Of a stretch of 64,000 nucleotides of DNA, positions 38,586 to 46,539 are shown in pieces. This stretch comes from Bacteroidales bacterium (GTDB taxonomy: Bacteria > Bacteroidota > Bacteroidia > Bacteroidales > F082). The notes beneath the pieces are model-generated. The model saw only the letters and a program-made list of their open reading frames with translations, had not been told where the DNA came from and did not search any database. The position numbers and the translations under genes were made by a program. The stretch lies in NCBI GenBank assembly GCA_017394865.1, contig JAFPWT010000017.1, positions 62,001-126,000 of the forward strand, read 5' to 3'. Each line of letters begins with the position of its first letter. The stretch's first letter is position 1.

Positions 38586-38978
38586 ATGGAAAAGAAAGAT
38601 CCCATTGAAGAAGCCCGCCGCTATGTGGATAACGCCAAGAAAACCTTGAGCGAAAACGAGGAATACGACCCTGTTCTCCGCCGCTACAACGATCATAAAT
38701 ATGTGCGTGCCGCCGGACATTATCTGTGGCATGCCGTGATGCTGGCCCTTGACTCAGTGTTTCACGTTAGAAAAGACCGCCGCACCCGTGTCGACATCGA
38801 TGCCTACAGGGAGGCTGTAAGAAAGAGAGACCGTAAACTGTTGGACCTGTTGAACGACAGCTATCAAATCCTCCACCTCCACATGGGTTACGATGGTGTT
38901 CTTGTCAAAACAAGTTGTGATGAAGGATTCCGCATCACCAACGACATCATCGATCGCTGTGAAAAGCTAAGGGCATAA
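38586..38978 (+). CDS. DUF5618 family protein, copy 1
   Basis: ATG 38586 was chosen over the in-frame upstream start at 38556 because the promoter box lies at 38551-38558. The 130-residue protein is mostly alpha-helical and charged. It has the pattern I associate with DUF5618: E-A-R-R-Y-V-D-N-A near the start, KYVRAAGHYLWHAVMLALD in the middle, then V-D-I-D-A-Y-R-E-A-V. The function is unknown. A close paralogue is encoded at 46124-46519 on the same strand with the same type of promoter. It has no signal peptide, so it is probably cytosolic. It is convergent with the TonB-dependent receptor gene. Confidence 0.75.
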   Translation: MEKKDPIEEARRYVDNAKKTLSENEEYDPVLRRYNDHKYVRAAGHYLWHAVMLALDSVFHVRKDRRTRVDIDAYREAVRKRDRKLLDLLNDSYQILHLHMGYDGVLVKTSCDEGFRITNDIIDRCEKLRA

Positions 38979-39011
38979 AATAAATTTCCTAAAAAGGAAT
39001 CGGATTTATTT
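38978..39011. terminator. bidirectional hairpin between convergent genes
   Basis: Outer arms AAATAAAT (38978-38985) and ATTTATTT (39004-39011) enclose an inner TTCCT-aaaa-AGGAA hairpin. It overlaps the stop codon of the receptor gene and follows the DUF5618 stop directly, so it could terminate both transcripts. It is AT-rich and therefore a moderate-strength candidate. Confidence 0.45.
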
Positions 39012-41240
39012 GATCTGAAACCGAAAGCCAGCATAGCCGCGGATGCCGCTCAACGGGCCCCACACCATAGAGGCATCGAAGTCTTGACCGAAGGGCTCGG
39101 AAGCCGAGACCAGCGGGTGATCTTGCTTGTAGTTCGTAAGGTTCTCACCACCAAAGTAAATCTCCCAATGCTCACCCAATTTCTTGGTCACCTGGGCATT
39201 CATGATCACATAGAAAGGTGAACGTTCCATGTTTTGTCCGTCAGCCACAGCCGTGGCGTTGCCGCTCATGTCGGGAATACGGCTGTCACCATTGAATTGG
39301 GTGATAAGGTCGAACTGCCAAGTACCCGGGGCATACGACAAGGTGAGCAATCCCTTGTAACGGTTCACAAAAGGCTTCTCGCGCAAGCTGTCGTTGATGG
39401 TCATCTTCACGTCAGTGTAACGGAAAGCCGCCGACACATCGAAGTTCTTGAACAGCTCATAGTCGACTTGGATCTGGGCACAGTTGGAATACGACTTACC
39501 GTCGAGGTTATAGATGCGGATCTGATGGGCATCGGCATCACGGTCGATGACAATTTGGTTGACGAAGTCGGTACGATAAGCATCCACCAACAATTGAAGT
39601 TCCTTCTGCCCTATATCGAAATGTTTGGAGAGGTTGATGCCAAAGTTCCACGCCTCCTCCATCTTTGGGGTGGCGTTGAAGATGATCTGACGCGACGAGG
39701 CCAGCATGGTAGAGTTCTCAGCCAACACATTGGGGGAACGATAGCCCTTGCCCGCCGAGACTCGCAGCGCCAATTCCTTGTCGGTACGGAAACGCACATG
39801 GAGACGCGGGGTGTAGAACAAACGGTCATAATAGGTGTTGTAATCCGCGCGAACACCACCAATAACGGTCCAATGGTGATCATCGCTGAACACATATTCC
39901 GCAAAGGCACCCGGCACCTGTTCCACGCGACCCATCACGCTGTCGTTGAGCAACTCATCATAGTTGTCGTAGGAATAGCTGGCACCCACGGAATACTTAT
40001 GGTTGGTGTTGACAATGTACGAATCGAACAACACGTTGGCATAGTACGACAGCTGCGTAGCCTTGTAGTCGGTCAGGCCATAATACGAATCCATCTTATG
40101 GTAGGTGAGCTGTTGCTGGATGCCGAGGCTGGTCTCGGGGCGGTCGAAGATAAAGCCCGTCTTTGCGAAAGCCTCATAACGTTCGGTGTTGATGCCGATG
40201 CCATAGCGGTCGTAGCCCGCATCAAGACGATGCTCTGGATCGAAGTCCATCTGTCCACTGACACGGGTTTCTTTCAAGGCTTTGACGCCCAGCTTACAGC
40301 CGAAATGACCCGTATTGGGATGGTTGTAGCGCAAGAAGGCGCTGTATTGTTTGGTGACCGGGTCGTCCATGAAGCCATCGCCGTTGCCGTCCATCTTCAT
40401 GGGGTTGTAGCCCACATGGCCGAGCAGCATCAGTCCGTCGTTCTTGCCTACCTTCACACGGGTGTTGAAGTTGAGTTCCGTCATGGCCATGGTGTTGGCA
40501 AAGAGGTTGACAAACACCTTTTCGCTCTTGTTATCTTCTGGTTCTTTAAAGTCAACATTAATTTGTCCACTGATGGACTCGTAGCCGTTGCGTACGGAGG
40601 AGGTTCCTTTGGAGACTGAGATGCCGTGCATCCAGGTGCCGGGGACATAGCCGAGACCGAAGGCCGAAGCCAACCCGCGGAAGTTGGGCATGTTCTCCGT
40701 CATCATCTGGGTGTAGAGACCACTGAGACCCAACAGCTCGATTTGCTTGGCGCCAGTGACCGCATCGGCGTAGGACACGTCGACTGAGGCGTTGGTCTCA
40801 AAACTCTCTGCCAGACTACAGCAGGCACAGCGACGCAGGGCCTCGCCTGTGATGTGTTCGGTATGATGCGGGTCAAGGGTTGAGATGTATTGTGCCTTCT
40901 GTCGTGCAGTCACATCTACCTCACCCAGGGTGAGCGGAGTGCTCATCACATGGTCGTAATGCTGAGGGGTAGCCATATGATGCACCGTGTCGTTGGCATA
41001 GCCCACAAAACTGAACACCAGACATTTATAAGTGGGATGGATCTCGATGCTGTAATGGCCGTGCTCATCGGTAATGGTGCCCACGTTGGCGATTTTCCAA
41101 TAGACGTTGACACCAGGAAGAGGTTGTTTCTTTCCGTCGACGTTTTCATAAACAGTGCCTTCGATGACCTTTTGGGCAAAGGACGAAAACGTGAAAGACA
41201 ACAGGAATATTATTAATAATAGGTATTGTTTGGTTTTCAT
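39006..41240 (-). CDS. TonB-dependent receptor, probably metal-related
   Basis: The 744-residue protein has a signal peptide (MKTKQYLLLIIFLLSFTFSSFA), a CarboxypepD_reg-like domain at about 24-112 (EGTVYENVDGKKQPLPGVNVYW...), a plug domain at about 115-230, and a C-terminal beta-barrel ending GYAGFRFQIK. It should be an outer-membrane active transporter driven by TonB-ExbBD. The plug carries an uncommon CACC cluster (138-141), and the extracellular side has His-rich stretches (DPHHTEH). It follows an HYC_CC_PP-type protein, a pairing that in Bacteroidota I associate with copper or zinc. The metal substrate is inference. There is no SusD partner, which argues against glycan uptake. Confidence 0.85.
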   Translation of the reverse strand: MKTKQYLLLIIFLLSFTFSSFAQKVIEGTVYENVDGKKQPLPGVNVYWKIANVGTITDEHGHYSIEIHPTYKCLVFSFVGYANDTVHHMATPQHYDHVMSTPLTLGEVDVTARQKAQYISTLDPHHTEHITGEALRRCACCSLAESFETNASVDVSYADAVTGAKQIELLGLSGLYTQMMTENMPNFRGLASAFGLGYVPGTWMHGISVSKGTSSVRNGYESISGQINVDFKEPEDNKSEKVFVNLFANTMAMTELNFNTRVKVGKNDGLMLLGHVGYNPMKMDGNGDGFMDDPVTKQYSAFLRYNHPNTGHFGCKLGVKALKETRVSGQMDFDPEHRLDAGYDRYGIGINTERYEAFAKTGFIFDRPETSLGIQQQLTYHKMDSYYGLTDYKATQLSYYANVLFDSYIVNTNHKYSVGASYSYDNYDELLNDSVMGRVEQVPGAFAEYVFSDDHHWTVIGGVRADYNTYYDRLFYTPRLHVRFRTDKELALRVSAGKGYRSPNVLAENSTMLASSRQIIFNATPKMEEAWNFGINLSKHFDIGQKELQLLVDAYRTDFVNQIVIDRDADAHQIRIYNLDGKSYSNCAQIQVDYELFKNFDVSAAFRYTDVKMTINDSLREKPFVNRYKGLLTLSYAPGTWQFDLITQFNGDSRIPDMSGNATAVADGQNMERSPFYVIMNAQVTKKLGEHWEIYFGGENLTNYKQDHPLVSASEPFGQDFDASMVWGPLSGIRGYAGFRFQIK

Positions 41241-41321
41241 GATAAATAATGCGTTATGATAATATTTATTTGACCCAAGTACATTGCTCCGGGCTGGCAG
41301 AATGAAACCCCAAAGGGTCTC

Positions 41322-41792
41322 TCAGAAAACCAAAGGATTCAGCTTCAAGCTGGAAAAGAAAATCGTTTTCAACCGTCCCGTGAGCAGATAAGGGATCTTC
41401 TCCTTAGAGAAAAACCGGAAAAACGGCACTGGATTTTCTTTTAAAAAGACGCGATACGAATCGGCCAACAGTGTGAAAGGAAGAAACACTGACAAGGATT
41501 TTTCAGTTGAGAACGTAAAAATGTCGGTGAAGCCGATAGTCTCATTGAAGTCCTTACAGCAGCATTGGGCATCGAAGTGTCGCTCGGCGAGATGATACTC
41601 CAGCTCACGCGAGTTCCCGTGCATATGACGGTGACCCACGCAATGCGCACACTGTTTGGAAGCATCGCCAAGACTGCTCGTCAGATGGTGATCCTCCGTA
41701 CAATAATGGAAATTCACGTTAACCCCCATCGAAACTACCAGGAGGTGCAACGCCATCAAAATGGATCCTATCTGAAGATTTATTCTTTTCAC
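41322..41792 (-). CDS. HYC_CC_PP-type small Cys/His-rich protein
   Basis: It starts with GTG at 41792 (MKRINLQIGSILMALHLLVV...); an internal ATG at 41756 would shorten the N-terminus. The N-terminal hydrophobic stretch is a signal peptide or anchor. Then come HYC (residues 29-31), CAHC, a run of His, and a CCC cluster in QCCCKDF, as in the Bacteroidota HYC_CC_PP family. The usual Pro-Pro near the C-terminus is replaced by a single Pro (LKLNPLVF). The Cys/His pattern suggests metal binding in the periplasm. It lies 81 bases upstream of a TonB-dependent receptor with its own Cys cluster, so the two probably work together. Confidence 0.7.
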   Translation of the reverse strand: MKRINLQIGSILMALHLLVVSMGVNVNFHYCTEDHHLTSSLGDASKQCAHCVGHRHMHGNSRELEYHLAERHFDAQCCCKDFNETIGFTDIFTFSTEKSLSVFLPFTLLADSYRVFLKENPVPFFRFFSKEKIPYLLTGRLKTIFFSSLKLNPLVF

Positions 41793-41796
41793 AGTG

Positions 41797-41804
41797 CAAA
41801 ATTA
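41797..41804 (-). promoter_or_regulatory. Bacteroidota -7 box (TAATTTTG) for the HYC-receptor pair
   Basis: This TAnnTTTG match lies only four bases before the GTG start, so the transcript would have almost no leader unless translation begins at the internal ATG at 41756. Confidence 0.45.
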
Positions 41805-41815
41805 AAAAAATTTCG

Positions 41816-41823
41816 TATTTTTG
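41816..41823 (+). promoter_or_regulatory. Bacteroidota -7 box (TATTTTTG) for the acidic lipoprotein
   Basis: This exact TAnnTTTG match lies 30 bases before the ATG at 41854, back to back with the HYC gene promoter. Confidence 0.55.
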
Positions 41824-41853
41824 CTGCTTTGAACCGCTAAACAACACTAGAAT

Positions 41854-42444
41854 ATGAAAAAATTAGCTTTAACCTTTGGAGCCATCGTATTGGGCTTCGT
41901 TCTTACTTCTTGCGGAGACAACAAGAAGGAAACCGTCATGCAATTGTTCAACACCTTCTTCGACGAAGAGGTGACGTTCCTTAACCAAGTCACCAGTGCT
42001 GCTGATTTTCTCGAGTACGACCAAGCTTCTGACCAGAGGCTCGAGGAATTCTACGCCAAAATGAGCCAAGACTTCCCCATGGACGAAAACGGCGAGATCA
42101 TCAACTTGGGCAAGGAGGACAACGAAGAAGTCAAAAAGGCATTAATGGCCCGCGAAGACGCTTACGTCAACCTGTACGACGCTAAGAGAACAGAGCTCTA
42201 TGAGCCTTACATCGCCGACCTGGAGAACTTCTGGAACGGTGAACTCGATGAATTCTTCGGCCAGTTCGAAAACGAAAAAGAACTCACGGACGAGAAGATC
42301 ATGCCCATGTTCCAAAAATTCGAGGAGAAGTTCCATTTAGCCGACGAGTATGTGCCGCTCTCCAACGAAGAGCAGTTCGAACGCTACTTCAACATCGCCG
42401 ATCAAGTGTATGGTGATGAAGAAGAAACCGAAGCTGAAGAGTAA
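41854..42444 (+). CDS. acidic lipoprotein of unknown function (196 aa)
   Basis: A lipoprotein signal peptide ends in the lipobox LTSC (Cys20). The rest is a strongly acidic, helix-rich protein with many Glu and Asp and short aromatic segments (FFDEEVTFLNQ, LENFWNGELDEFFGQFENEK), ending in an EEETEAEE tail. No named domain was recognised. It is probably anchored to the inner or outer membrane facing the periplasm. It is a single gene divergent from the HYC protein and convergent with buk, with a strong shared terminator after it. Confidence 0.8.
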   Translation: MKKLALTFGAIVLGFVLTSCGDNKKETVMQLFNTFFDEEVTFLNQVTSAADFLEYDQASDQRLEEFYAKMSQDFPMDENGEIINLGKEDNEEVKKALMAREDAYVNLYDAKRTELYEPYIADLENFWNGELDEFFGQFENEKELTDEKIMPMFQKFEEKFHLADEYVPLSNEEQFERYFNIADQVYGDEEETEAEE

Positions 42445-42467
42445 GTTTTCTTGAAAAGAAGACCATA

Positions 42468-42497
42468 AAAAAACGGGGTTTTTCAACCCCGTTTTTT
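42468..42497. terminator. strong bidirectional intrinsic terminator
   Basis: AAAAAACGGGGTT (42468-42480) pairs with AACCCCGTTTTTT (42485-42497) around a 4-base loop, giving a GC core with a U tract in both directions. It lies between the convergent lipoprotein gene and buk, and its right arm overlaps the buk stop codon by two bases. Confidence 0.9.
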
Positions 42498-43566
42498 ATT
42501 GGTAGACCTTAACGTCGGTCTCACCGTTTAGTACCATCAAGCCGTTGAGCGCAAGGGCTTTCATCTCGTCTTCGCCGGGATAGACGTAGACGGGCGCGAT
42601 CTTTTCGACGTGCGACTTGACCAGGGCACAGAAGCCTTTGTCGTAAGCCATACCGCCAGTGAGGAAGATGGCATCGACATCCATGCTCATCGCTGAGGCT
42701 GCCAGTCCACCGACTTCCTTAGCCACTTGGTAGGCCATGGCTTTGTAAACCTTTTCCCACTCTTTGTTGCCAGCCTTCACGGCATTCTCCACCTCAAGGG
42801 CGTCGTTGGTGCCGAGGTAAGCGACAAAACCGCCTTTGCCTTTCAGCATCTGGCCGATTTCCTTCTTGGTGTATTTACCGCTGAAGCAGGCGTCGACAAG
42901 AAATCCTGCTGGCAGGGCACCAGCGCGTTCAGGAGTGAAAGGACCGTCGCCGTTGAGGGCGTTGTTGGTATCGACCACACGACCTTTCTTATGGGCGCTG
43001 ACACTGATACCGCCGCCTAGATGGATGGCGATGATGTTCATGTCCTCGTACTTGCGGCCGAGATCCTTGGCCAACTGACGGGCGATGATCTTCTGGTTCA
43101 ACGCATGGAAGATAGAGATGCGAGGGAACAACGGGTGACCTGAATAGCGAGCCACTTCGTCCATCTCGTCGACCACCACAGGGTCGGCGATATAAGCCTT
43201 CACACCGATTTCCTTGGCGATGTCGTTGGCGATAAGGCCACCGAGATTGGAGGCATGTTCGCCATAGGCACCGGAGGTAAGGTCACGGATCATCGACTCG
43301 TTCACCTCATAGACGCCCGAGGTGAGCGGATGCATGAGGCCGCCTCGACCCACCAAGCAAGTCATCTCCTTGATGTCGATGCCAGCATCCTTCAACTCAT
43401 TGAGGATAACCTCAGTACGGAAGGGCTTCTGGTCGGAGATACGGTCGTATTTGGCAATCTCCTCGGCAGAGTGTTTGATGTTCTTCTTGAATACTTGATT
43501 CTCATCCTCAAAGACAGCGATCTTGGTCGAGGTGGAACCGGGGTTGATGGTTAAAATCTTAAACAT
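42496..43566 (-). CDS. buk: butyrate kinase
   Basis: The 356-residue protein matches butyrate kinase of the acetate/butyrate kinase (ASKHA) family: the N-terminal phosphate loop INPGSTSTKIA, GRGG near 93-96, HLGGGISV in the middle, GDGPFTPERAG, and LTGGMAYD near the C-terminus. It converts butanoyl phosphate and ADP to butyrate and ATP in the cytosol. The gene follows ptb with 12 bases between, so the two form the terminal butyrate-forming, ATP-yielding branch. Isobutyrate or other branched acids are possible substrates. Transcription ends at the hairpin overlapping its stop codon. Confidence 0.95.
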   Translation of the reverse strand: MFKILTINPGSTSTKIAVFEDENQVFKKNIKHSAEEIAKYDRISDQKPFRTEVILNELKDAGIDIKEMTCLVGRGGLMHPLTSGVYEVNESMIRDLTSGAYGEHASNLGGLIANDIAKEIGVKAYIADPVVVDEMDEVARYSGHPLFPRISIFHALNQKIIARQLAKDLGRKYEDMNIIAIHLGGGISVSAHKKGRVVDTNNALNGDGPFTPERAGALPAGFLVDACFSGKYTKKEIGQMLKGKGGFVAYLGTNDALEVENAVKAGNKEWEKVYKAMAYQVAKEVGGLAASAMSMDVDAIFLTGGMAYDKGFCALVKSHVEKIAPVYVYPGEDEMKALALNGLMVLNGETDVKVYQ

Positions 43567-43578
43567 AAGCTTGAGGTT

Positions 43579-44484
43579 TTATTTGGCCATCATAGCAGCC
43601 AATGCTATTGAATACAACTTAGTCTTTGACGTATCGCCACGCGAGCTCAGCACGCAAGGCACTTTGGCGCCCATGAGCATGGCACCGACTTCGCTCTTAT
43701 CGAACTTGGTGCAGCATTTGTAGAACACATTGGAGCTCTCGAGGTTGGGGAACACGAGGCAGTCGGCGTCGCCGGCCACAGGACTCTTCATGCCTTTGAT
43801 GGCAGCGGTTTCAGCATCCGTAGCGAGGTCTAACGAGATGGGGCCTTCCACCATGCAGCCTTTGATTTGGCCACGCTCAGCCATCTTGGAAATGACGGCA
43901 GCGTCAACGCAAGCGGGGATACCAGCGCTCATCTGCTCAGTGGCTGTGATCATAGCCACCTTGGGGCAACTCACGCCGAGGCTCTTGGCTACGTCGGTGA
44001 CGTATTTGAGCAGGGTCTGCTTCTGTTTCAGGTCGGGCAGCGGGATGATGGCACAGTCGGAGGCCACCATGAGCTTATGGTAGTTGGGGTTCTCGATGAC
44101 AGCGACGTGGGCCAGGGTGACGTTGGGCGGGCAGAGGCCGCGTTCCTTGTTGAGGATGGCGCGCATGTACTTGTCGGTAGGCAGCAGGCCCTTCATCAGG
44201 ATGTCGGCCTCGCCAGCGTTGATAAGGTCGCAAGCCATGGCGGCAGCCTTCACATCGACGGGCTCATGGATGATGGTGAAGCTGGCAGGATCGATGTTCT
44301 CAGCCTTGCACACCTCCTTGATGGTATATTCATCGCCGATAAGGGTGGCATCGATGAGACCTTCCTTGACAGCCGCGTTGACAGCACAGATGGTGTGGTC
44401 GTCGTTGGCATAGGCGGCCACCAGACGTTTCTTGGGTTTGCTGCGCAAAACCTCGAACATTTGTTCTAATTTACGAATTTCCAT
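43579..44484 (-). CDS. ptb: phosphate butyryltransferase
   Basis: The 301-residue protein belongs to the phosphate acetyl/butyryltransferase family. Visible conserved segments are KGLLPTDKYMRAILNKERGL, LTHV-like LAHVAVIENP, and the C-terminal SSRGDTSKTKLYSIALA. It converts butanoyl-CoA and phosphate to butanoyl phosphate and CoA, feeding butyrate kinase encoded next. No butanoyl-CoA synthesis genes are in the window, so the source of butanoyl-CoA (crotonyl-CoA route or amino-acid fermentation) is unknown. It has its own promoter overlapping the end of thpR. Confidence 0.95.
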   Translation of the reverse strand: MEIRKLEQMFEVLRSKPKKRLVAAYANDDHTICAVNAAVKEGLIDATLIGDEYTIKEVCKAENIDPASFTIIHEPVDVKAAAMACDLINAGEADILMKGLLPTDKYMRAILNKERGLCPPNVTLAHVAVIENPNYHKLMVASDCAIIPLPDLKQKQTLLKYVTDVAKSLGVSCPKVAMITATEQMSAGIPACVDAAVISKMAERGQIKGCMVEGPISLDLATDAETAAIKGMKSPVAGDADCLVFPNLESSNVFYKCCTKFDKSEVGAMLMGAKVPCVLSSRGDTSKTKLYSIALAAMMAK

Positions 44485-44487
44485 TAT

Positions 44488-44522
44488 ATTATGATTTAGA
44501 ATTATGAATTTAGACTTTAGAG
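44488..44522 (+). repeat. 7-base tandem repeat, five units, in the ptb leader
   Basis: Units are ATTATGA, TTTAGAA, TTATGAA, TTTAGAC and TTTAGAG. The tract fills the 5' leader of ptb between its -7 box and start codon. It is degenerate and AT-rich, unlike the purine-rich tracts elsewhere, but shares the 7-base period and 35-base length. Confidence 0.6.
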
Positions 44523-44543
44523 CTTCTTTATTTGAGCAATTCG

Positions 44544-44573
44544 CAAAGATAAGAATTATTTTGATTCACCCAA
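44544..44573 (-). promoter_or_regulatory. promoter of ptb-buk
   Basis: A -7 box TATCTTTG (44551-44544) has TTG at 44573-44571 with a 19-base spacer, a good Bacteroidota promoter. It overlaps the last codons of thpR, so ptb-buk can be expressed independently of thpR. Confidence 0.65.
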
Positions 44574-45131
44574 CGGAATTCTTTTCAGAGGTTTGTAAAA
44601 AGCGCCCGTGGGCTGAAGGAAACTCTGAAGATATACAATCTCCTTGACATCGGTATGGAGGTAGGTCTTCTGCTCGATGCCCTGATAGACCTGCTGGAAG
44701 AAAGGTTTGTCGACGAGCGTCTTGATACGGCACACAGTGAGGTGAGGCACGAAGTTCTGCCTGTCGCGGAGGTAGCCGAGGCTGTCGAAGGCGTCGAGGA
44801 CGTCTTCTTCCAGATCATAAAGCGCCTTGGGCTCATCCTTCATGCCGAGCCACAACACCCTAGGCGAGTGGTTGCTGCCGAAGATGCCCGTGCGATTGAA
44901 GTCCATGGTGAAAGGCTGATGCCTCTTGGCCACCTGCTGGCAGGCTTCGATAATCTTCGGGACGTCCTGGTCGGGGGTGTCGCCCACAAACTTCAGGGTA
45001 AGATGGATCTGGTTGGTTTTACACCAATTAATGTTTCTGCGTTCATGTTCCAGGTTGTTCTGGAGACGCTGCACCAGGGCCGGGTATTCGATCCCTACAG
45101 TGATGGGAATAGCTAGAAATGTCCGTTTCAT
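44556..45131 (-). CDS. thpR: RNA 2',3'-cyclic phosphodiesterase (2H family)
   Basis: The 191-residue protein starts MKRTFLAIPI at ATG 45131. The longer frame back to 45479 is rejected because it runs antisense-like through the neighbouring gene with low-complexity Thr/Arg sequence. The two catalytic H-x-T motifs are HLT at 43-45 and HLT at 130-132, and the length is normal for ThpR/LigT. Members hydrolyse 2',3'-cyclic phosphate ends of RNA to 2'-phosphate. It follows the zinc-ribbon gene by 34 bases, a gap filled by a 7-base repeat tract. Confidence 0.88.
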   Translation of the reverse strand: MKRTFLAIPITVGIEYPALVQRLQNNLEHERRNINWCKTNQIHLTLKFVGDTPDQDVPKIIEACQQVAKRHQPFTMDFNRTGIFGSNHSPRVLWLGMKDEPKALYDLEEDVLDAFDSLGYLRDRQNFVPHLTVCRIKTLVDKPFFQQVYQGIEQKTYLHTDVKEIVYLQSFLQPTGAFYKPLKRIPLGESK

Positions 45132-45132
45132 T

Positions 45133-45167
45133 TTCCGTTGTCCGTTGTCCGTTCTCCGTTCTCCGTT
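45133..45167 (-). repeat. 7-base tandem repeat, five units, before thpR
   Basis: Minus-strand units are AACGGAG, AACGGAG, AACGGAC, AACGGAC and AACGGAA. The tract begins in the stop codon of the zinc-ribbon gene and ends one base before the thpR ATG, occupying the place of a ribosome binding site. Confidence 0.85.
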
Positions 45168-45957
45168 ACCAATCCGAGTCCCAGTCGGTTGATCCGCTAT
45201 CCCACGAATCCGAGCCTCCATAGTCGTAATCCGAGTCGTAGTCATCGTCGTCGTCATAACTTCCTGAATCGTACCACGAAGACGACTCGAAGTCCGACCC
45301 TTCGTGGGTGTAGATGCGGTATTGGTCGGCATTGTCCTCATCGATGTCGATATCTGACGAAGACTTATACCAGTCGTCGGTCGCCTTGTCGTAATAATAC
45401 CACGAAGAGCCTTGGTGATAATACTGTGTTCCCTGATAGTTATAATAGCCGTTCGGAGGTGTTTTGTCGAAGATGGCAAAGATTGCGCCGATGATGAAGA
45501 CCACGATGATGGCTATCATGCAGCCACAGCCTTTTTTCTTTTTCTTCTTCTGGGTTGGCGTGGCGGGGGTCGATGGACCTCCGGGCTGACGGCCTTTCTG
45601 GTCGACGATCTCGGCTCTCAGTCTTTGGTATAGCTCGTTGACGGCATAAGCCTCATCGGCGCCTTGGTAACGGATGGCGCGCTCGCCGTTAGCCTTGTTT
45701 TTGTAAACCACAAAGTCGCCGACGCCGTTCTTATAGATACCAAAGGCCTTGGGGTCACGGATATCCTTGCCGATAAAGAAACGGGTGATCTCCGGAGCCG
45801 GCAGATGGTGTGCCACATACCATTCCTTCAACTCCTCGATCGTTTTAGGTTGTTCGTTGGCCGTACGGTTGGCTCCTGAGAGCGGTGCGCCGCAGTTGGG
45901 ACAGCGTTCTTCCGTCTCGTCGATCATCGCACCGCAGTAGTTACATTTGATTTTCAT
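45166..45957 (-). CDS. zinc-ribbon membrane protein with acidic tail
   Basis: The 263-residue protein opens with a zinc ribbon (CNYCGAMI...CPNCGAPL, Cys5, Cys8, Cys19, Cys22). About residues 40-125 form a soluble region (TIEELKEWYVAHHLPAPEITRFFIG...). A basic KKKKKKGCGC stretch precedes one transmembrane segment at about 146-163. The C-terminal 90 residues are rich in Tyr, Ser and Asp and end in repeated Asp-Ser-Trp/Tyr motifs (SDYDYGGSDSWDSGSTDW). The positive-inside rule puts the zinc ribbon in the cytosol and the acidic tail in the periplasm. No function is recognised. It is probably co-transcribed with thpR. Confidence 0.8.
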   Translation of the reverse strand: MKIKCNYCGAMIDETEERCPNCGAPLSGANRTANEQPKTIEELKEWYVAHHLPAPEITRFFIGKDIRDPKAFGIYKNGVGDFVVYKNKANGERAIRYQGADEAYAVNELYQRLRAEIVDQKGRQPGGPSTPATPTQKKKKKKGCGCMIAIIVVFIIGAIFAIFDKTPPNGYYNYQGTQYYHQGSSWYYYDKATDDWYKSSSDIDIDEDNADQYRIYTHEGSDFESSSWYDSGSYDDDDDYDSDYDYGGSDSWDSGSTDWDSDW

Positions 45958-45973
45958 TTGCTGAAATTTTCAG

Positions 45974-46003
45974 CAAAGATACGGCAATTGGGGCATTTCA
46001 CAA
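45974..46003 (-). promoter_or_regulatory. promoter of the zinc-ribbon gene
   Basis: The -7 box TATCTTTG (45981-45974) has TTG at 46003-46001, spacer 19 bases. The start codon is 17 bases downstream. Confidence 0.65.
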
Positions 46004-46090
46004 CAACGAAATTCACGAAGTTATAAAAACAAATATAAATTAATTCTAAAATTTCAACGATTTTGTTATCGATATTTTTCAAAAACGTTT

Positions 46091-46098
46091 TATCTTTG
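46091..46098 (+). promoter_or_regulatory. Bacteroidota -7 box (TATCTTTG) for the second DUF5618 gene
   Basis: This exact TAnnTTTG match lies 26 bases before the ATG at 46124. The nearest TTTG upstream (46062-46065) is 25 bases away, longer than usual. Confidence 0.6.
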
Positions 46099-46123
46099 CA
46101 ACGTAAAAAGGAAAAGAGCTTTT

Positions 46124-46519
46124 ATGAAAAAGAAAAATTTAATAGAAGAGTCGCGACGTTATGTTGACAATGCTCGAAAAGCGTTGGCTGAAAACGGGGA
46201 TTATAACCAGGAACTGAAGCTTTATGAGGACGATAAATATGTTCGTGCCGCAGGCCATTATCTATGGCATGCTGTGTTGATGGCCTTGGACGCGGTGTTC
46301 CACGTCAGGGCAGACCGTCGCACCCGTGTTGACGTTGACGATTATCGGGAGGCTGTGAGAAAGCGGGACAAAAAACTGTTGGCGTTGGTAAACAGCAGCT
46401 ATAATGTAATGCATCTCTCGATGGATTACGACGGAACCCCCAGCAAACCGGTTTGTGATGACGGTTTCCGTCTCGCCAACGAAATCATCGATCGTTGTGC
46501 CAAGATGTTGGCATCATAA
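46124..46519 (+). CDS. DUF5618 family protein, copy 2
   Basis: The 131-residue paralogue of the protein at 38586-38978 keeps the same blocks: RRYVDNARKAL, DDKYVRAAGHYLWHAVLMALDAVFHV, RTRVDVDDYREAVRKRDKKLL, and a closing I-I-D-R-C. Differences are spread along the protein, so the duplication is not very recent. It is probably helical and cytosolic; function unknown. It is convergent with the 914-residue leucine-rich-repeat gene, with 20 bases between. Confidence 0.78.
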   Translation: MKKKNLIEESRRYVDNARKALAENGDYNQELKLYEDDKYVRAAGHYLWHAVLMALDAVFHVRADRRTRVDVDDYREAVRKRDKKLLALVNSSYNVMHLSMDYDGTPSKPVCDDGFRLANEIIDRCAKMLAS

Positions 46520-46539
46520 GGACGTCAAACAACATTTTC

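Noticed and set aside
39234-40619. A 461-residue plus-strand frame antisense to the TonB-dependent receptor
   Set aside because: The receptor has signal peptide, plug and barrel features; the antisense frame has none and no promoter.
45132-45479. N-terminal extension of thpR by 116 residues
   Set aside because: It overlaps the zinc-ribbon gene on the same strand in another frame and reads as low-complexity Thr/Arg/Ile sequence. The ThpR family starts at MKRTFLAIPI.
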